Shown: positions 10,624 through 19,573, numbered from the stretch's first letter. The stretch: 64,000 nucleotides of DNA from Vibrio marisflavi CECT 7928 (GCF_921294215.1 NZ_CAKLDM010000002.1:2842289-2906288), one strand, 5' to 3'. A program made the numbers and translations. The notes: a model not told the origin generated them from the sequence alone.

Positions 10624-10657
10624 AGCCACCTAAAGACATACTTTGGGTGGCTTTTTT
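10624..10657 (+). terminator. intra-operon terminator or attenuator
   Basis: The near-perfect stem AGCCACCTAAAG/CTTTGGGTGGCT with a short loop is followed by six T. It lies between the binding-protein gene and the first permease gene. Partial termination here would give the usual excess of binding protein over membrane subunits. Confidence 0.85.
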
Positions 10658-10680
10658 ATTGATTTATTAAAGGGGAAGAA

Positions 10681-11658
10681 ATGTTTTCATTTCTGGTCAA
10701 GCGCCTGTTTCAGGCACTGATAGTGATGTTTGTGATCAGTCTAGTGGCGTTTTCCATTCAGGATAATCTGGGTGACCCATTGCGTGAGCTTGTCGGGCAG
10801 TCGGTTTCTGAAGCTGAGAGACAGCAGCTTCGAGATGATCTAGGACTTAACGACCCATTTCTGACTAAATATTCTCGATTTATTGTTGGGGCGCTGCACG
10901 GCGACCTTGGCACTTCATACTTTTTTAAGCGCCCAGCTGTTGAAGTGATTTTAGACAAGCTGGTGGCGACGCTTGAGCTGGTCTTTGGCGCTTCTGTGCT
11001 AATTATAGTGTTATCCATTCCTCTTGGCGTGTATTCAGCGATACACCCAAAAAGCTGGTTCACCAAAGCGGTAATGGCGTTTAGTAGTATTGGCATCTCG
11101 ATTCCGGTCTTTCTGACTGCAATCATGCTGATGTATGTATTTTCTATCGAATTAGGCTGGTTACCGTCCTACGGCCGGGGAGAAACAACAGCTCCGTTTG
11201 GCTGGCAGTCTGGCTACTTTAACCTTGACGGTCTTGCTCACCTAATTCTTCCATGTGTTTCTCTTGCTTCGATTATGTTGCCGTTGTTTATACGGTTAGT
11301 GCGTTCTGAAATGGTAGAGGTGCTGAGCTCGGAGTACATTAAATTCAGTAAAGCGAAAGGTATCGCACTGAAAAAAATCTACTATCAGCATGCTCTTAAA
11401 AACACCATGTTGCCAGTATTGACTGTTGGTGGGGTGCAAATCGGGACCATGGTGGCGTACACAATTTTGACCGAAACAGTGTTCCAATGGCCGGGTACAG
11501 GGTTCTTGTTTTTAGAGGCAATCAACAGGGTAGATACACCATTAATCACCGCCTACGTTATTTTTGTCGGTTTAATATTTGTTGTGACGAACACCATTGT
11601 CGACCTGATGTACGGAATCATAAACCCAACTGTTAACTTAACGGGTAAAGGAGCCTAA
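10681..11658 (+). CDS. peptide ABC transporter permease (DppB family)
   Basis: A 325-residue integral membrane permease. The first transmembrane helix is at residues ~9-28, and several more follow. The BPD_transp_1 EAA loop is in SEYIKFSKAKGIALKKIYY. The C-terminal TETVFQWPGTGFL motif is typical of DppB/OppB. Shine-Dalgarno AGGGGAAG precedes the ATG. It pairs with the DppC-type permease starting 4 bp after its stop to form the channel. Confidence 0.95.
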   Translation: MFSFLVKRLFQALIVMFVISLVAFSIQDNLGDPLRELVGQSVSEAERQQLRDDLGLNDPFLTKYSRFIVGALHGDLGTSYFFKRPAVEVILDKLVATLELVFGASVLIIVLSIPLGVYSAIHPKSWFTKAVMAFSSIGISIPVFLTAIMLMYVFSIELGWLPSYGRGETTAPFGWQSGYFNLDGLAHLILPCVSLASIMLPLFIRLVRSEMVEVLSSEYIKFSKAKGIALKKIYYQHALKNTMLPVLTVGGVQIGTMVAYTILTETVFQWPGTGFLFLEAINRVDTPLITAYVIFVGLIFVVTNTIVDLMYGIINPTVNLTGKGA

Positions 11659-11662
11659 TCGT

Positions 11663-12601
11663 ATGAGTCAAACAACGACAGCTCCATCAACTTGGCAGCG
11701 TTTCAAACAATCTGATTTTCTCTATTATTTCTTACGCGACAAAGTGGCGATGGTCAGCTTTGCCGTGTTCATGGTGCTATTTGTACTGGCTTTAGCCGCA
11801 CCAATTGTTGCACCGTCTGATCCTTATAAACTCTCCGCTATCGATATTATGGACTCTGAACTGCCTCCATCCTGGTTGGAAGGGGGAGAGCCTCAGTTCG
11901 TCTTGGGTACGGACGATCAAGGCCGAGATATCTTATCGACTATCTTATATGGCTCGAGATTGTCATTGACCATTGGCTTCTTAGCCGTTGGTTTGCAGTT
12001 GATTCTAGGTATCGTTATCGGACTGTCTGCGGGTTATTTTGGTGGCCGAATTGATAGCTTCTTAATGAGATTTGCGGATGTTCAGCTTTCGTTTTCAACC
12101 ATGATGGTCGCTATCATTGTATCGGCAATTTTTAAGGCCAGTTTTGGCAGTGAGTTTTATAGCCAATATGCCGTGGTGATGCTGGTGGTGATTATTGGGG
12201 TGGCGGAATGGCCTCAATATGCTCGTACTATTCGTGCTTCCGTATTGGCAGAAAAGAAAAAGGAATATGTCGAAGCTGCTCGGGTGATGGGCTTTAAGGC
12301 CCCAAGAATTATGTTCCGTCATATTTTACCAAATTGTCTTTCGCCAATCTTGGTAATTTCTACTGTACAAGTGGCAAATGCCATCATGTCTGAGGCGGCA
12401 CTTTCTTTCCTTGGATTGGGCTTGCCGGTTGATCAGCCTTCGCTAGGTTCATTAATCAGTATCGGTTTTAACTATATATTTTCAGGGTCTTGGTGGATCA
12501 CCATCTTCCCTGGCATTGTGCTGGTTGTTTTGGTGTTAGTGATTAACCTTCTTGGGGACTGGTTACGGGATGTGTTCAACCCGAAAATTTATAAAGGCTA
12601 A
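11663..12601 (+). CDS. peptide ABC transporter permease (DppC family)
   Basis: A 312-residue permease with the DppC/OppC N-terminal extension and the conserved LGTDDQGRDILSTILYGSR segment. The EAA loop is in KKKEYVEAARVMGFKAPRIM, and a later EAALSFLGLGLP motif is present. Five to six transmembrane helices are visible. Its start is 4 bp after the DppB-type stop codon, so translation is probably coupled. It is last in the operon and followed by a strong terminator. Confidence 0.95.
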   Translation: MSQTTTAPSTWQRFKQSDFLYYFLRDKVAMVSFAVFMVLFVLALAAPIVAPSDPYKLSAIDIMDSELPPSWLEGGEPQFVLGTDDQGRDILSTILYGSRLSLTIGFLAVGLQLILGIVIGLSAGYFGGRIDSFLMRFADVQLSFSTMMVAIIVSAIFKASFGSEFYSQYAVVMLVVIIGVAEWPQYARTIRASVLAEKKKEYVEAARVMGFKAPRIMFRHILPNCLSPILVISTVQVANAIMSEAALSFLGLGLPVDQPSLGSLISIGFNYIFSGSWWITIFPGIVLVVLVLVINLLGDWLRDVFNPKIYKG

Positions 12602-12637
12602 TAGATTAACGAGTTAGCTTAATATCGCTATAAATAG

Positions 12638-12667
12638 AGAGCCGCGTAGAAACGCGGCTCTTTTTTT
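12638..12667 (+). terminator. Rho-independent terminator of the peptide transporter operon
   Basis: The 9-bp stem AGAGCCGCG/CGCGGCTCT with loop TAGAAA is followed by a run of T. Confidence 0.93.
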
Positions 12668-12728
12668 GCATGTATATTTACCATTAAAACTCGTCAAAAA
12701 GTTTACTCATATATGTACCGAGTGGGTG

Positions 12729-13646
12729 ATGAATATGAAGATGGAACCTTCTCCTTTTATACGCTGCGCTGCGTTATCGCTGATTGCAGTATTAAGTGTT
12801 CTTTGGACACAAAGTGCGGCTGTGGCCGAGGGATTTTTGTGCAACGCGAGCCAAGCCTCTGATAGGCAGCTTGCAGTATTAGATACAGCTTGCCCGATCG
12901 GCAAAGGGATGTGGGGAAAAAAAGCCCCGAAAAGTAAGCAGTCTAAATTTTGGATTCAATGTGGCATCCTCGATACCCCCATGACATTGGATGTGGCAAA
13001 AAAGCTCTATAAGCAAATCACAACTGATGTGTGGATGAAGCGTGACGGCAAAGGCTACCGCTGTTTAATTGGACCTTACAAGAGCTTCAAACAGGTCAAT
13101 GCTGATCTTAGTAATATCAAAAAAATCCCGCGTTATCGTGATTCTTTCATTAGAGAGGTCGCTTCAAAGCAAGCTCGTAAATCAAAGGCGAGAACAGTAG
13201 CCTCACCGACAAACTATGCGAGGAAGTCATCTGAGCTTCAAGCCAAACCGAAACTAAATAGCGCCGACCAAACACGTGATGATAGCCCAGAGATTCGTGC
13301 TCAGACTCTTATTGATGGTGTGGTTTACCGAGTCCCGTTTTTAGGTGAAAAATCGCAGCAGTACTATATGGAAGGTGATAAACCATGGAGCAGACTTAGC
13401 TATTCGACTGCCAACCAAGTTTGTCATCGGTTGGGAATGAAGTTGCCGACGGTCTCTGAGTGGGATCGCCTACTAGGTTCAAAAGTGATGAGTGATGGTT
13501 CGTGGCCTGTTTATATTCCCTATTGGGGAGATAACAAAAAAGGTCTTTTTGCTAACGGTAAAACCAACCAGTTGAAAGGTGATTCTTTGTTAAATGTTGT
13601 TTGCGTAAAGCAAGAGACTAGGGCTCTGGCTTTTCGATCTCCTTGA
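12729..13646 (+). CDS. exported SPOR-like protein with a C-terminal lectin/FGE-like domain
   Basis: About 305 residues with a signal sequence (cleavage probably after AAVA). An N-terminal half with SPOR character (FWIQCGILDTPMTLDVAKKLY, then GYRCLIGPYKSF) is separated by a Lys/Ser-rich linker from a C-terminal half. That half contains ANQVCHRLGMKLPTVSEWD, matching the C.RLG.KLPT..EW pattern of formylglycine-generating-enzyme/C-type-lectin folds. SPOR domains bind denuded septal peptidoglycan; the combined role here is unknown. I use the ATG at 12729; ATG 12735 is also possible (GAGTGGG lies 8 bp before it). Starts further upstream would run into the terminator. The 3' end overlaps the convergent gene by 29 bp. 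Confidence 0.75.
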   Translation: MNMKMEPSPFIRCAALSLIAVLSVLWTQSAAVAEGFLCNASQASDRQLAVLDTACPIGKGMWGKKAPKSKQSKFWIQCGILDTPMTLDVAKKLYKQITTDVWMKRDGKGYRCLIGPYKSFKQVNADLSNIKKIPRYRDSFIREVASKQARKSKARTVASPTNYARKSSELQAKPKLNSADQTRDDSPEIRAQTLIDGVVYRVPFLGEKSQQYYMEGDKPWSRLSYSTANQVCHRLGMKLPTVSEWDRLLGSKVMSDGSWPVYIPYWGDNKKGLFANGKTNQLKGDSLLNVVCVKQETRALAFRSP

Positions 13647-14415
13647 GTAAGGTGAGGAACTTCTTCTCGACAAAATCTTTTTCTTTGGTCAAATTCGCCA
13701 GCTTTTGCTGCGCTTGCGTGAGTTCCTCCTGAACGGCCTCGATCTCTAGGTTACCATCTCCGCTGCCTTGTTCTTTAAGTTGGTTTATGGCTTGGTCTTG
13801 TTCCTCAATTTGTCGTTTATATTGATTCAAAGTGGCGATGAGCTCTTTCTTTTCTTGCTCTAGTTTATGTAAGCCTTTCGCTTGAGAGATTTGAATATAT
13901 TCTTCTTCCAGCTGAGCGAAGTTTTTTTGTAGTTTGTCATTCTCTGCTTTTAAACTTTCCACTGTTTGAAATTGGCTGTATAGCTTTTCTTTGGTTTTTT
14001 TAAGCCCTTGTATACTGCGCTCCAAATCGCTTTTTAGTTTTTTGATTAACAAGTGCGAGGAGTCTAGCTTTTTGTTGAGGTCATCAAGAGCGGATTGATC
14101 CTGACTGGTCATTGGCTTATCGGAGGCTGATTGCTTGATGGTCGTAACTTGGTTTTCTAATGAGTGATGGACCTCGACCAGATCGTTGAGAGTTTTCGTA
14201 TTGTCAGAGACCGTTACCAGAGCATTATCCACGGACTTTTGCACCAGAGTTAACATTTTTTGGTCGACGCCACTTCCTGCTACGGTGCGTGAAAAATGAC
14301 GAAACTCGCGTAGGATAAGTAACAGTATAAAGAACCATGCCGCAAGAATAAGCAAACCAAAATCTAACGCCAGTGCTTTAAGTACGTTTTCTGTCAATAA
14401 GTGATGCCATTCCAT
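13618..14415 (-). CDS. membrane-anchored coiled-coil protein of unknown function
   Basis: About 265 residues. A single transmembrane helix near the N-terminus (ALDFGLLILAAWFFILLLIL) is followed by a long, highly charged coiled coil to the C-terminus, with heptads rich in Lys, Glu and Gln (KLDSSHLLIKKLKSDLERS, EELTQAQQKLANLTKEKDF). I recognise no enzymatic motif. I chose the ATG at 14415 because GGGAG lies 6 bp upstream; an ATG at 14457 has no ribosome site. It converges on and overlaps the SPOR-like gene, and diverges from the response regulator. A structural or scaffold role is only a guess. Confidence 0.7.
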   Translation of the reverse strand: MEWHHLLTENVLKALALDFGLLILAAWFFILLLILREFRHFSRTVAGSGVDQKMLTLVQKSVDNALVTVSDNTKTLNDLVEVHHSLENQVTTIKQSASDKPMTSQDQSALDDLNKKLDSSHLLIKKLKSDLERSIQGLKKTKEKLYSQFQTVESLKAENDKLQKNFAQLEEEYIQISQAKGLHKLEQEKKELIATLNQYKRQIEEQDQAINQLKEQGSGDGNLEIEAVQEELTQAQQKLANLTKEKDFVEKKFLTLLKEIEKPEP

Positions 14416-14525
14416 TCTTTGCTCCCACTCAGCAAATATCATCCATGTTTTAGACATAAGTTTAGTTGTTACAAAAATTTATGCCTATACTTTGAACAGG
14501 TTAAAGCAGCTGGTTATAAATATTT

Positions 14526-15422
14526 GTGAAAGTACTTATTGTTGACGACAGTAAAGCAACGCTAGAGATCGTCAGAAGGGCACTAGAAAAGTACAGTTAT
14601 CGACGTCTGTATATCAAGAAAGCTTCAACAGCAGTCGATGCGCTTGCGGTCATTGGTAGTTGGCACCCAAACATTGTGCTGACGGATTGGCACATGCCTG
14701 ACTTGTCGGGTCTAATGCTAGTACAAGAAATCGATAAGCGTGACCTAGATATTAAAATTGGCATGATAACCACGGTGGATGATGAAGAGGAGATAGGTAA
14801 AGCAGAGAAAGCGGGTGCCAGTTTTGTATTGTCAAAGCCTTTTGAAGACAATGATCTACACAAGAAATTAAAACCACTTGTACGTGGTATTGAAGATAGT
14901 GAAATTGTGCCGAGCACCAATGCAGGCCCTAAAGATGATTGGGCTTTACCACGCTTGCCGCAGCTAGAAAAAAACATTCAGCGAGCTATCAATCCAAACC
15001 TTCGCCTAAATACCATCAAGAGACAGAAATTTGATGAAAGTAAGCTACCATGCTTAATGGCGGTGTTTGAAGATAGCGTTCTAAAGAAGCCTAAAGTTGT
15101 CGCGCTATTGGATGTGTACGCGATATGTACCTTTTCCAAACGTAATAACAGTATCACCGATGAGCAATTGCACGATGCCGTGCATAGCAACGCTGTTACC
15201 AAAGAAATGATAGATGCTTGTCAGGATGTCCTAGACAAATCGGCAATCACCTTTGTAGATAAGCACACCCGTCGCAGCCTAAAACTGAAAAACGTCAGCT
15301 TTATTCCTGAGAATTTCGACAAGCTTGAAGTCATGTACTCTAAGGAAGAAGACAAGCGCTTAGACTTTGCTTGTCAAATTGACATGTTGGCGCAAGGCAA
15401 AGTCACTCTCGTCGCTTTTTAA
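14526..15422 (+). CDS. response regulator with an unrecognised C-terminal domain
   Basis: A 298-residue protein with a GTG start. Residues 1-120 are a CheY-like receiver: acidic pair D7/D8, phospho-acceptor D54 (LTDWHMPDLSG), T82/T83 and K104 (SKPF). The C-terminal ~160 residues are not a DNA-binding, GGDEF, EAL or HD-GYP domain that I recognise. They contain LPCLMAVFEDSVLKKPKVVA and end in CQIDMLAQGKVTLVAF, mildly reminiscent of CheX/CheC-like or chemotaxis accessory folds. No histidine kinase is adjacent, so it is an orphan regulator. Confidence 0.8.
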   Translation: MKVLIVDDSKATLEIVRRALEKYSYRRLYIKKASTAVDALAVIGSWHPNIVLTDWHMPDLSGLMLVQEIDKRDLDIKIGMITTVDDEEEIGKAEKAGASFVLSKPFEDNDLHKKLKPLVRGIEDSEIVPSTNAGPKDDWALPRLPQLEKNIQRAINPNLRLNTIKRQKFDESKLPCLMAVFEDSVLKKPKVVALLDVYAICTFSKRNNSITDEQLHDAVHSNAVTKEMIDACQDVLDKSAITFVDKHTRRSLKLKNVSFIPENFDKLEVMYSKEEDKRLDFACQIDMLAQGKVTLVAF

Positions 15423-15695
15423 GCACATATTCTACCCTCGTCTGTGAGTATCTGCAGATCCCTGCATCTTTACTAATTATTTTTTCTCCTCAGAAAATCG
15501 AAGATCTATTGGCTGCAATAGGCTGAATAATTAATATCTTTTCTCTGTCGATGGTGAAAAATATTACCCCTATTGACTATTTTTAGGGTCAACTATTCCA
15601 TAAAAATCATTGATAGTGGCAAATTTGTGTGTATTATGTAAATAAGATGTAAATTGGCCGCAAGGGAAGGCCGCTATCATTTAGGAGGAAACAGT

Positions 15696-16292
15696 ATGAG
15701 CCAATCGTCAGGAAATTTAGAGTCACAGTCGGTGTTGCCATTAATGTTTAATGATGAGCAATCATTGACTTACCATGATTTTATCCAGCAGTTAGAGCAT
15801 ACTACTAAGCCTCTGTCTATTTCAGCTATACGCTACGTGCTAGAGAACTTGCACCTTAGTCAGCATGAGATAAAAAAATTAGCAGAATTTAAAGATGACT
15901 CTTACTGTAGAAAACGTTTGTTCAAGAACGAACATTGCGAGGTGTTGATGCTCAGTTGGCTCAATGGCCAACGTAGTAAGATACATGATCACTTGGGCAC
16001 TTCTTGTGGTGTTAAGGTACTCGCAGGAGAGGCGACGGAAACCGTTTTTGAGCGCGCGCCGAACAAACACATATACGCGACAGAATCGAATATTTACGAA
16101 GCGGGTAGTGTGACTGCTAGCATCGATGATGACATCCACCAAATCTCAAATCTTCAAGCAGATAACGAAACGCTGGTTACCATCCATATCTACTCTCCAC
16201 CGCTAAAGCAATTTCGTTTATATAAATTGGAAAGCGCTGAAACCAATTGGTTTGATTCAGAGAGCATGTCATCTTGGATTTATGAAATTTAA
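15696..16292 (+). CDS. cysteine dioxygenase family (cupin) protein
   Basis: A 198-residue cupin of the cysteine dioxygenase type, which oxidises L-cysteine (or a related thiol such as 3-mercaptopropionate) to the sulfinate using non-heme Fe(II). The metal ligands are visible: H97 and H99 in SKIHDHLGTSCGV, and H148 in DDDIHQISN. TIHIYSPPL matches the family C-terminal strand. I chose the ATG at 15696 because a strong AGGAGG lies about 8 bp upstream; an in-frame start 42 bp earlier has no ribosome site. The preferred substrate cannot be decided from sequence. Confidence 0.85.
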   Translation: MSQSSGNLESQSVLPLMFNDEQSLTYHDFIQQLEHTTKPLSISAIRYVLENLHLSQHEIKKLAEFKDDSYCRKRLFKNEHCEVLMLSWLNGQRSKIHDHLGTSCGVKVLAGEATETVFERAPNKHIYATESNIYEAGSVTASIDDDIHQISNLQADNETLVTIHIYSPPLKQFRLYKLESAETNWFDSESMSSWIYEI

Positions 16293-16390
16293 TTGTGTCT
16301 TTTAATTGCCCATAATAGTTACAATTACTGAGCTAATTGTATGTTATTATTAATTTTTTTAATGTTAACTATAAATATCGTGGGCTATTA

Positions 16391-18016
16391 ATGAAACAAA
16401 CATTCTTCTCATCTATATTGATCTCTGCATCAATGGTTGCCGCTCCATTTAGTATGGCGGCTAACGTTCCCTCAGGTACCGTTCTCGCCAAAAAACAAGA
16501 ACTAGTAAGAGGCAACGGTGCTGAAGCTGCAACTTTAGACCCTCTAAAAGCCGAAGGTTTAGCAGAGATGCATATCATTCGCGACCTGTTTGAAGGCTTG
16601 GTGATTCAAAACGAAAACGGAGAAGTTATTCCGGGTGTTGCTAAGCGTTGGGTAAATAAAGGAAACAAGGAATACACTTTCTATTTACGCAAAGACGCTA
16701 AGTGGTCGAATGGCGACCCTGTGACTGCCCAAGACTTCGTATTTGCGCTTAGACGAGCGGTTAATCCTAAGTTTGCTTCTCCGAATGCTTGGTATATAAA
16801 AATGACCAGCATCCACAATGCAGCAAAAATTATTGAAGGCACGCTGCCAGTCGACAAGCTGGGTGTGAAAGCATTAGATGATTATACCTTGCAGTTTACT
16901 TTGGATAAGCCATTACCTTACTTTATCCCTATGCTTACGCACACGACAATGATGCCATTGGATAAGAAAGTGGTGGAAAAGTATGGTGATAAATGGACCA
17001 AGCCAGAACATATTGTCTCAAATGGCGCATTTGAGCTGAAGAAGTGGGTTCTGAACGAACGGTTGGTCATGGTGCGCAACCCATACTACTGGGATAACAA
17101 AGACACGGTTCTTAATAAAGTCACTTACATTCCATTTGAAAACCAAACTGCAGCGATTAACCGATATAGAACGGGCGAAGTGGATATTACTTCTGACGTT
17201 CCAAACGGCATGGCTGAAGAATTGAAGCGCGACTACAAAGATGCCTATCAGGTTACGCCACTCCTGTGTACTTACTATTATGTGTTCAATATGAGGCACA
17301 AACCTTTTAATAACCTAAAAGTAAGAAAAGCCGCGTCATATAGCATCATGCGCAATATCATTACTGAAGATATTACCAAAGTTGGCAATATCCCTGCGTA
17401 TACGTTTACCCACAAGGACACGGCAGGTTTCCATGCCACTCAGCCACCGTATAGCCATTGGACACAGAAAGAACGAGATCAAAAAGCTAAAGAGCTGATT
17501 GATTCCGCTCATGAGCAAGGTTTTCATACCACTCTGCTATACAACACGAGTGAGAATAATAAGAGTATCGCGGTGGCAATTGCCTCAATGTGGAAAAATA
17601 CTCTAGGTGCGAATATCACGCTGGAAAACCAAGAGTGGAAGTCTTACTTGTCTTCTCGTCAAGAAGGTGACTTTGATGTGATGAGAGCTTCTTGGTGTGG
17701 AGACTACAATGAAGCTTCAGCGTTCTTATCGATATTTACTACAGGTAATAGTCGTAACTATGGTGGCTACAGCAATCCTAAATACGACGAAATCATCGCG
17801 AAAGCGACGGTTGAGACGAACTTGAAAAAGAGACAAAAACTCTATGATGAAGCTGAGCATCTTCTGTCTCAAGATATGCCTATCGCGCCAATTTACTTCT
17901 ATATGCAGGCAAGGTTGGTTAACCCACATGTTGGTGGTTTCCCGAAACACAACGCAGAGGGAAGAATTTACTCGAAAGACTTGTATATAAAAGCAGATAC
18001 GACAAGTAAAAAATAG
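16391..18016 (+). CDS. oligopeptide-binding protein OppA-like
   Basis: A periplasmic family 5 binding protein of about 541 residues, with a signal peptide (MKQTFFSSILISASMVAAPF). OppA landmarks include EAATLDPLKAEG, IIRDLFEGLV, FYLRKDAKWSNGDPVTAQDF and HNAEGRIYSKDLYIK near the end. It stands alone, without permease or ATPase genes, and ends at a strong terminator. It probably feeds an Opp transporter encoded elsewhere. I chose the ATG at 16391 because the signal peptide begins there. Confidence 0.92.
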   Translation: MKQTFFSSILISASMVAAPFSMAANVPSGTVLAKKQELVRGNGAEAATLDPLKAEGLAEMHIIRDLFEGLVIQNENGEVIPGVAKRWVNKGNKEYTFYLRKDAKWSNGDPVTAQDFVFALRRAVNPKFASPNAWYIKMTSIHNAAKIIEGTLPVDKLGVKALDDYTLQFTLDKPLPYFIPMLTHTTMMPLDKKVVEKYGDKWTKPEHIVSNGAFELKKWVLNERLVMVRNPYYWDNKDTVLNKVTYIPFENQTAAINRYRTGEVDITSDVPNGMAEELKRDYKDAYQVTPLLCTYYYVFNMRHKPFNNLKVRKAASYSIMRNIITEDITKVGNIPAYTFTHKDTAGFHATQPPYSHWTQKERDQKAKELIDSAHEQGFHTTLLYNTSENNKSIAVAIASMWKNTLGANITLENQEWKSYLSSRQEGDFDVMRASWCGDYNEASAFLSIFTTGNSRNYGGYSNPKYDEIIAKATVETNLKKRQKLYDEAEHLLSQDMPIAPIYFYMQARLVNPHVGGFPKHNAEGRIYSKDLYIKADTTSKK

Positions 18017-18026
18017 TAGATAAAAA

Positions 18027-18054
18027 AACAGCCGCTCATTAGAGCGGCTGTTTT
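18027..18054. terminator. bidirectional terminator between convergent genes
   Basis: The stem ACAGCCGCTC/GAGCGGCTGT is flanked by A-run and T-run, so it can serve both the oppA-like gene and the leftward VUT-family gene. Confidence 0.9.
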
Positions 18055-18066
18055 CAATGAGCTAGA

Positions 18067-18885
18067 TTAGTTTTCTTGCGTAGTCTGCGCTGATAAGTTT
18101 TTATCCACCATGGTATTAAAGATATAAACCAATAAATATGTCACAGGGATAAGTACTACAGCATAACCAATCTTAAACGAGTAGTTATCGATGATTTTTT
18201 GGATTAGCGTTGCATTTGCTGCTGTGTTGAAGAACGCAAGAATCCAAATAATGGTGTAGGCAATTTGACCAACCACACTCGATGCCAACGTTTTCAGCCA
18301 TAGCTTCTTATTGTAAAACTTGTCATTCAGCTTTCTAAATACAAAGTTATTCAATTGGTCAGAGGTCAACACACAAAGCATGTTGATTAAATACAGCTTG
18401 ATCAAAGGATGGAATACATTGTAATACTCGCCGCCAATGTTCAATACATTGAAAGAAATGTAAATCATCAGAGACGCTAGGGCGCATATGCTCGCGCCGA
18501 TATAAACCGTCGTTTTGGCGTATTCATATCTTAGTGTCGCGTTAATTACATCCAACATAGCGAAGGTTAGCGGGAAGATTAAAATACCGGCTGGCTGATA
18601 TGTACCTAGGATTTTTATTGTGTGTGGCGACATTGGGATCGCAATTAATAAAAAGCCGATATATAGGGCTGTAATAAAGCCATACCACTTCATGCGTTGA
18701 AGTTCATTTCTTGGGTTGTGCCTACGACTTACCCCACGAATCGTTGTACGGTCTTTTTTATCAAAAAGCTTAATGAGCTCTTTGTCGATCAGCGCATCTG
18801 CGTCTTCTGAAATAGTTAAAGATCCAGATTCATTGGTATAGTGAACCTTCTCATCTTTCACCATGACAAGTTTTAATTGTCTCAT
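18067..18885 (-). CDS. VUT/YhhQ-family transporter with a cytoplasmic N-terminal extension
   Basis: A 272-residue protein. The first ~65 residues are hydrophilic, and six hydrophobic helices follow (from WYGFITALYIGFLLIAIPM to GYAVVLIPVTYLLVYIF). The segment GTYQPAGILIFPLTFAMLDV resembles the FPL...D signature of the VUT/DUF165 family, whose best-known member, YhhQ, imports queuosine precursors. Its start lies inside the upstream regulator gene (35-bp overlap, different frame), so the two are translationally linked. The substrate is uncertain: this is a divergent family member, and a second, more typical YhhQ is at 39984-40673. Confidence 0.75.
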   Translation of the reverse strand: MRQLKLVMVKDEKVHYTNESGSLTISEDADALIDKELIKLFDKKDRTTIRGVSRRHNPRNELQRMKWYGFITALYIGFLLIAIPMSPHTIKILGTYQPAGILIFPLTFAMLDVINATLRYEYAKTTVYIGASICALASLMIYISFNVLNIGGEYYNVFHPLIKLYLINMLCVLTSDQLNNFVFRKLNDKFYNKKLWLKTLASSVVGQIAYTIIWILAFFNTAANATLIQKIIDNYSFKIGYAVVLIPVTYLLVYIFNTMVDKNLSAQTTQEN

Positions 18886-19402
18886 TGTTTATTAACTCTT
18901 TGCTAATGGTAGAAGTTACTTTCCCTATAAGCGTATAAGAATCATCTAGTTGGCTTGGGTACCAAGATATTTGCGATAAAGACTCATGTCGATACAAGGT
19001 TTTTAGTCGCCCCAACTGATGAAACAAGTAAGGTCCTTCTCCTAGTCGATCCGCAATGATAAGCAAATTTTCGCCATCATCAATCACTTTTAGATCTTCA
19101 GAGATATTTAAATCGGTATTCCAAACACCAACTTCAGTCAAATTGAGATCGACCAAAGCTAAAATCGGATAGTTGTATTGGTGAGTATTAGTTTGCCCTT
19201 GGCCTGTTAGTAGCCAGTTTTCCGAGACATCTAACGCTTCGGCAATTTTCCCTATGTGTTTGCGGGGATACTTGATCCGGCCTGTTGTTATGTTGCTAAT
19301 GTGTCCCCGTTCAATGCCAGATTTATGGCACAAATCGGCTTGACTCATTCCTCTCATAAAGAGCGCTTCTTTTATTCTATCGCCGACAGTTTCAGTATTC
19401 AT
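18851..19402 (-). CDS. HTH (XRE/cI-like) transcriptional regulator
   Basis: A 183-residue protein with an N-terminal XRE helix-turn-helix (MSQADLCHKSGIERGHISNI, then KIAEALDVSENWLLTGQG). The C-terminal ~100 residues have the shape of a LexA/cI-type dimerisation domain (ENLLIIADRLGEGPYLFHQ), but I see no clear Ser-Lys protease dyad. It looks like a phage repressor, yet no phage genes surround it. It overlaps the VUT-family transporter downstream and probably controls that operon. A dyad at 19533-19553 upstream is a candidate operator. Confidence 0.85.
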   Translation of the reverse strand: MNTETVGDRIKEALFMRGMSQADLCHKSGIERGHISNITTGRIKYPRKHIGKIAEALDVSENWLLTGQGQTNTHQYNYPILALVDLNLTEVGVWNTDLNISEDLKVIDDGENLLIIADRLGEGPYLFHQLGRLKTLYRHESLSQISWYPSQLDDSYTLIGKVTSTISKELINNETIKTCHGER

Positions 19403-19532
19403 TGTAGGGATCTATCTATTGAGTTGTAGTGACATTATTGAGTTGAATGTGTTCCATGCAACAGACGAATTGTAGCTGAAAATCGTACTTTTTACAGCAG
19501 GAGAATTGTTTTTTAATACAACACAAATTAAA

Positions 19533-19553
19533 AAGTATTTTTTTTTAATACTT
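19533..19553. promoter_or_regulatory. candidate operator dyad upstream of the HTH gene
   Basis: The inverted repeat AAGTATT / AATACTT is separated by seven T, about 130 bp upstream of the HTH start codon. It could be the regulator's binding site or part of the promoter for the RNA candidate to its right. Confidence 0.35.
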
Positions 19554-19573
19554 GATGTGTTAATGTGCGCTCT

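Noticed and set aside
18067..19402. A prophage remnant, because of the cI-like repressor
   Set aside because: There is no integrase, structural, lysis or att sequence nearby; the partner is a chromosomal-type transporter.
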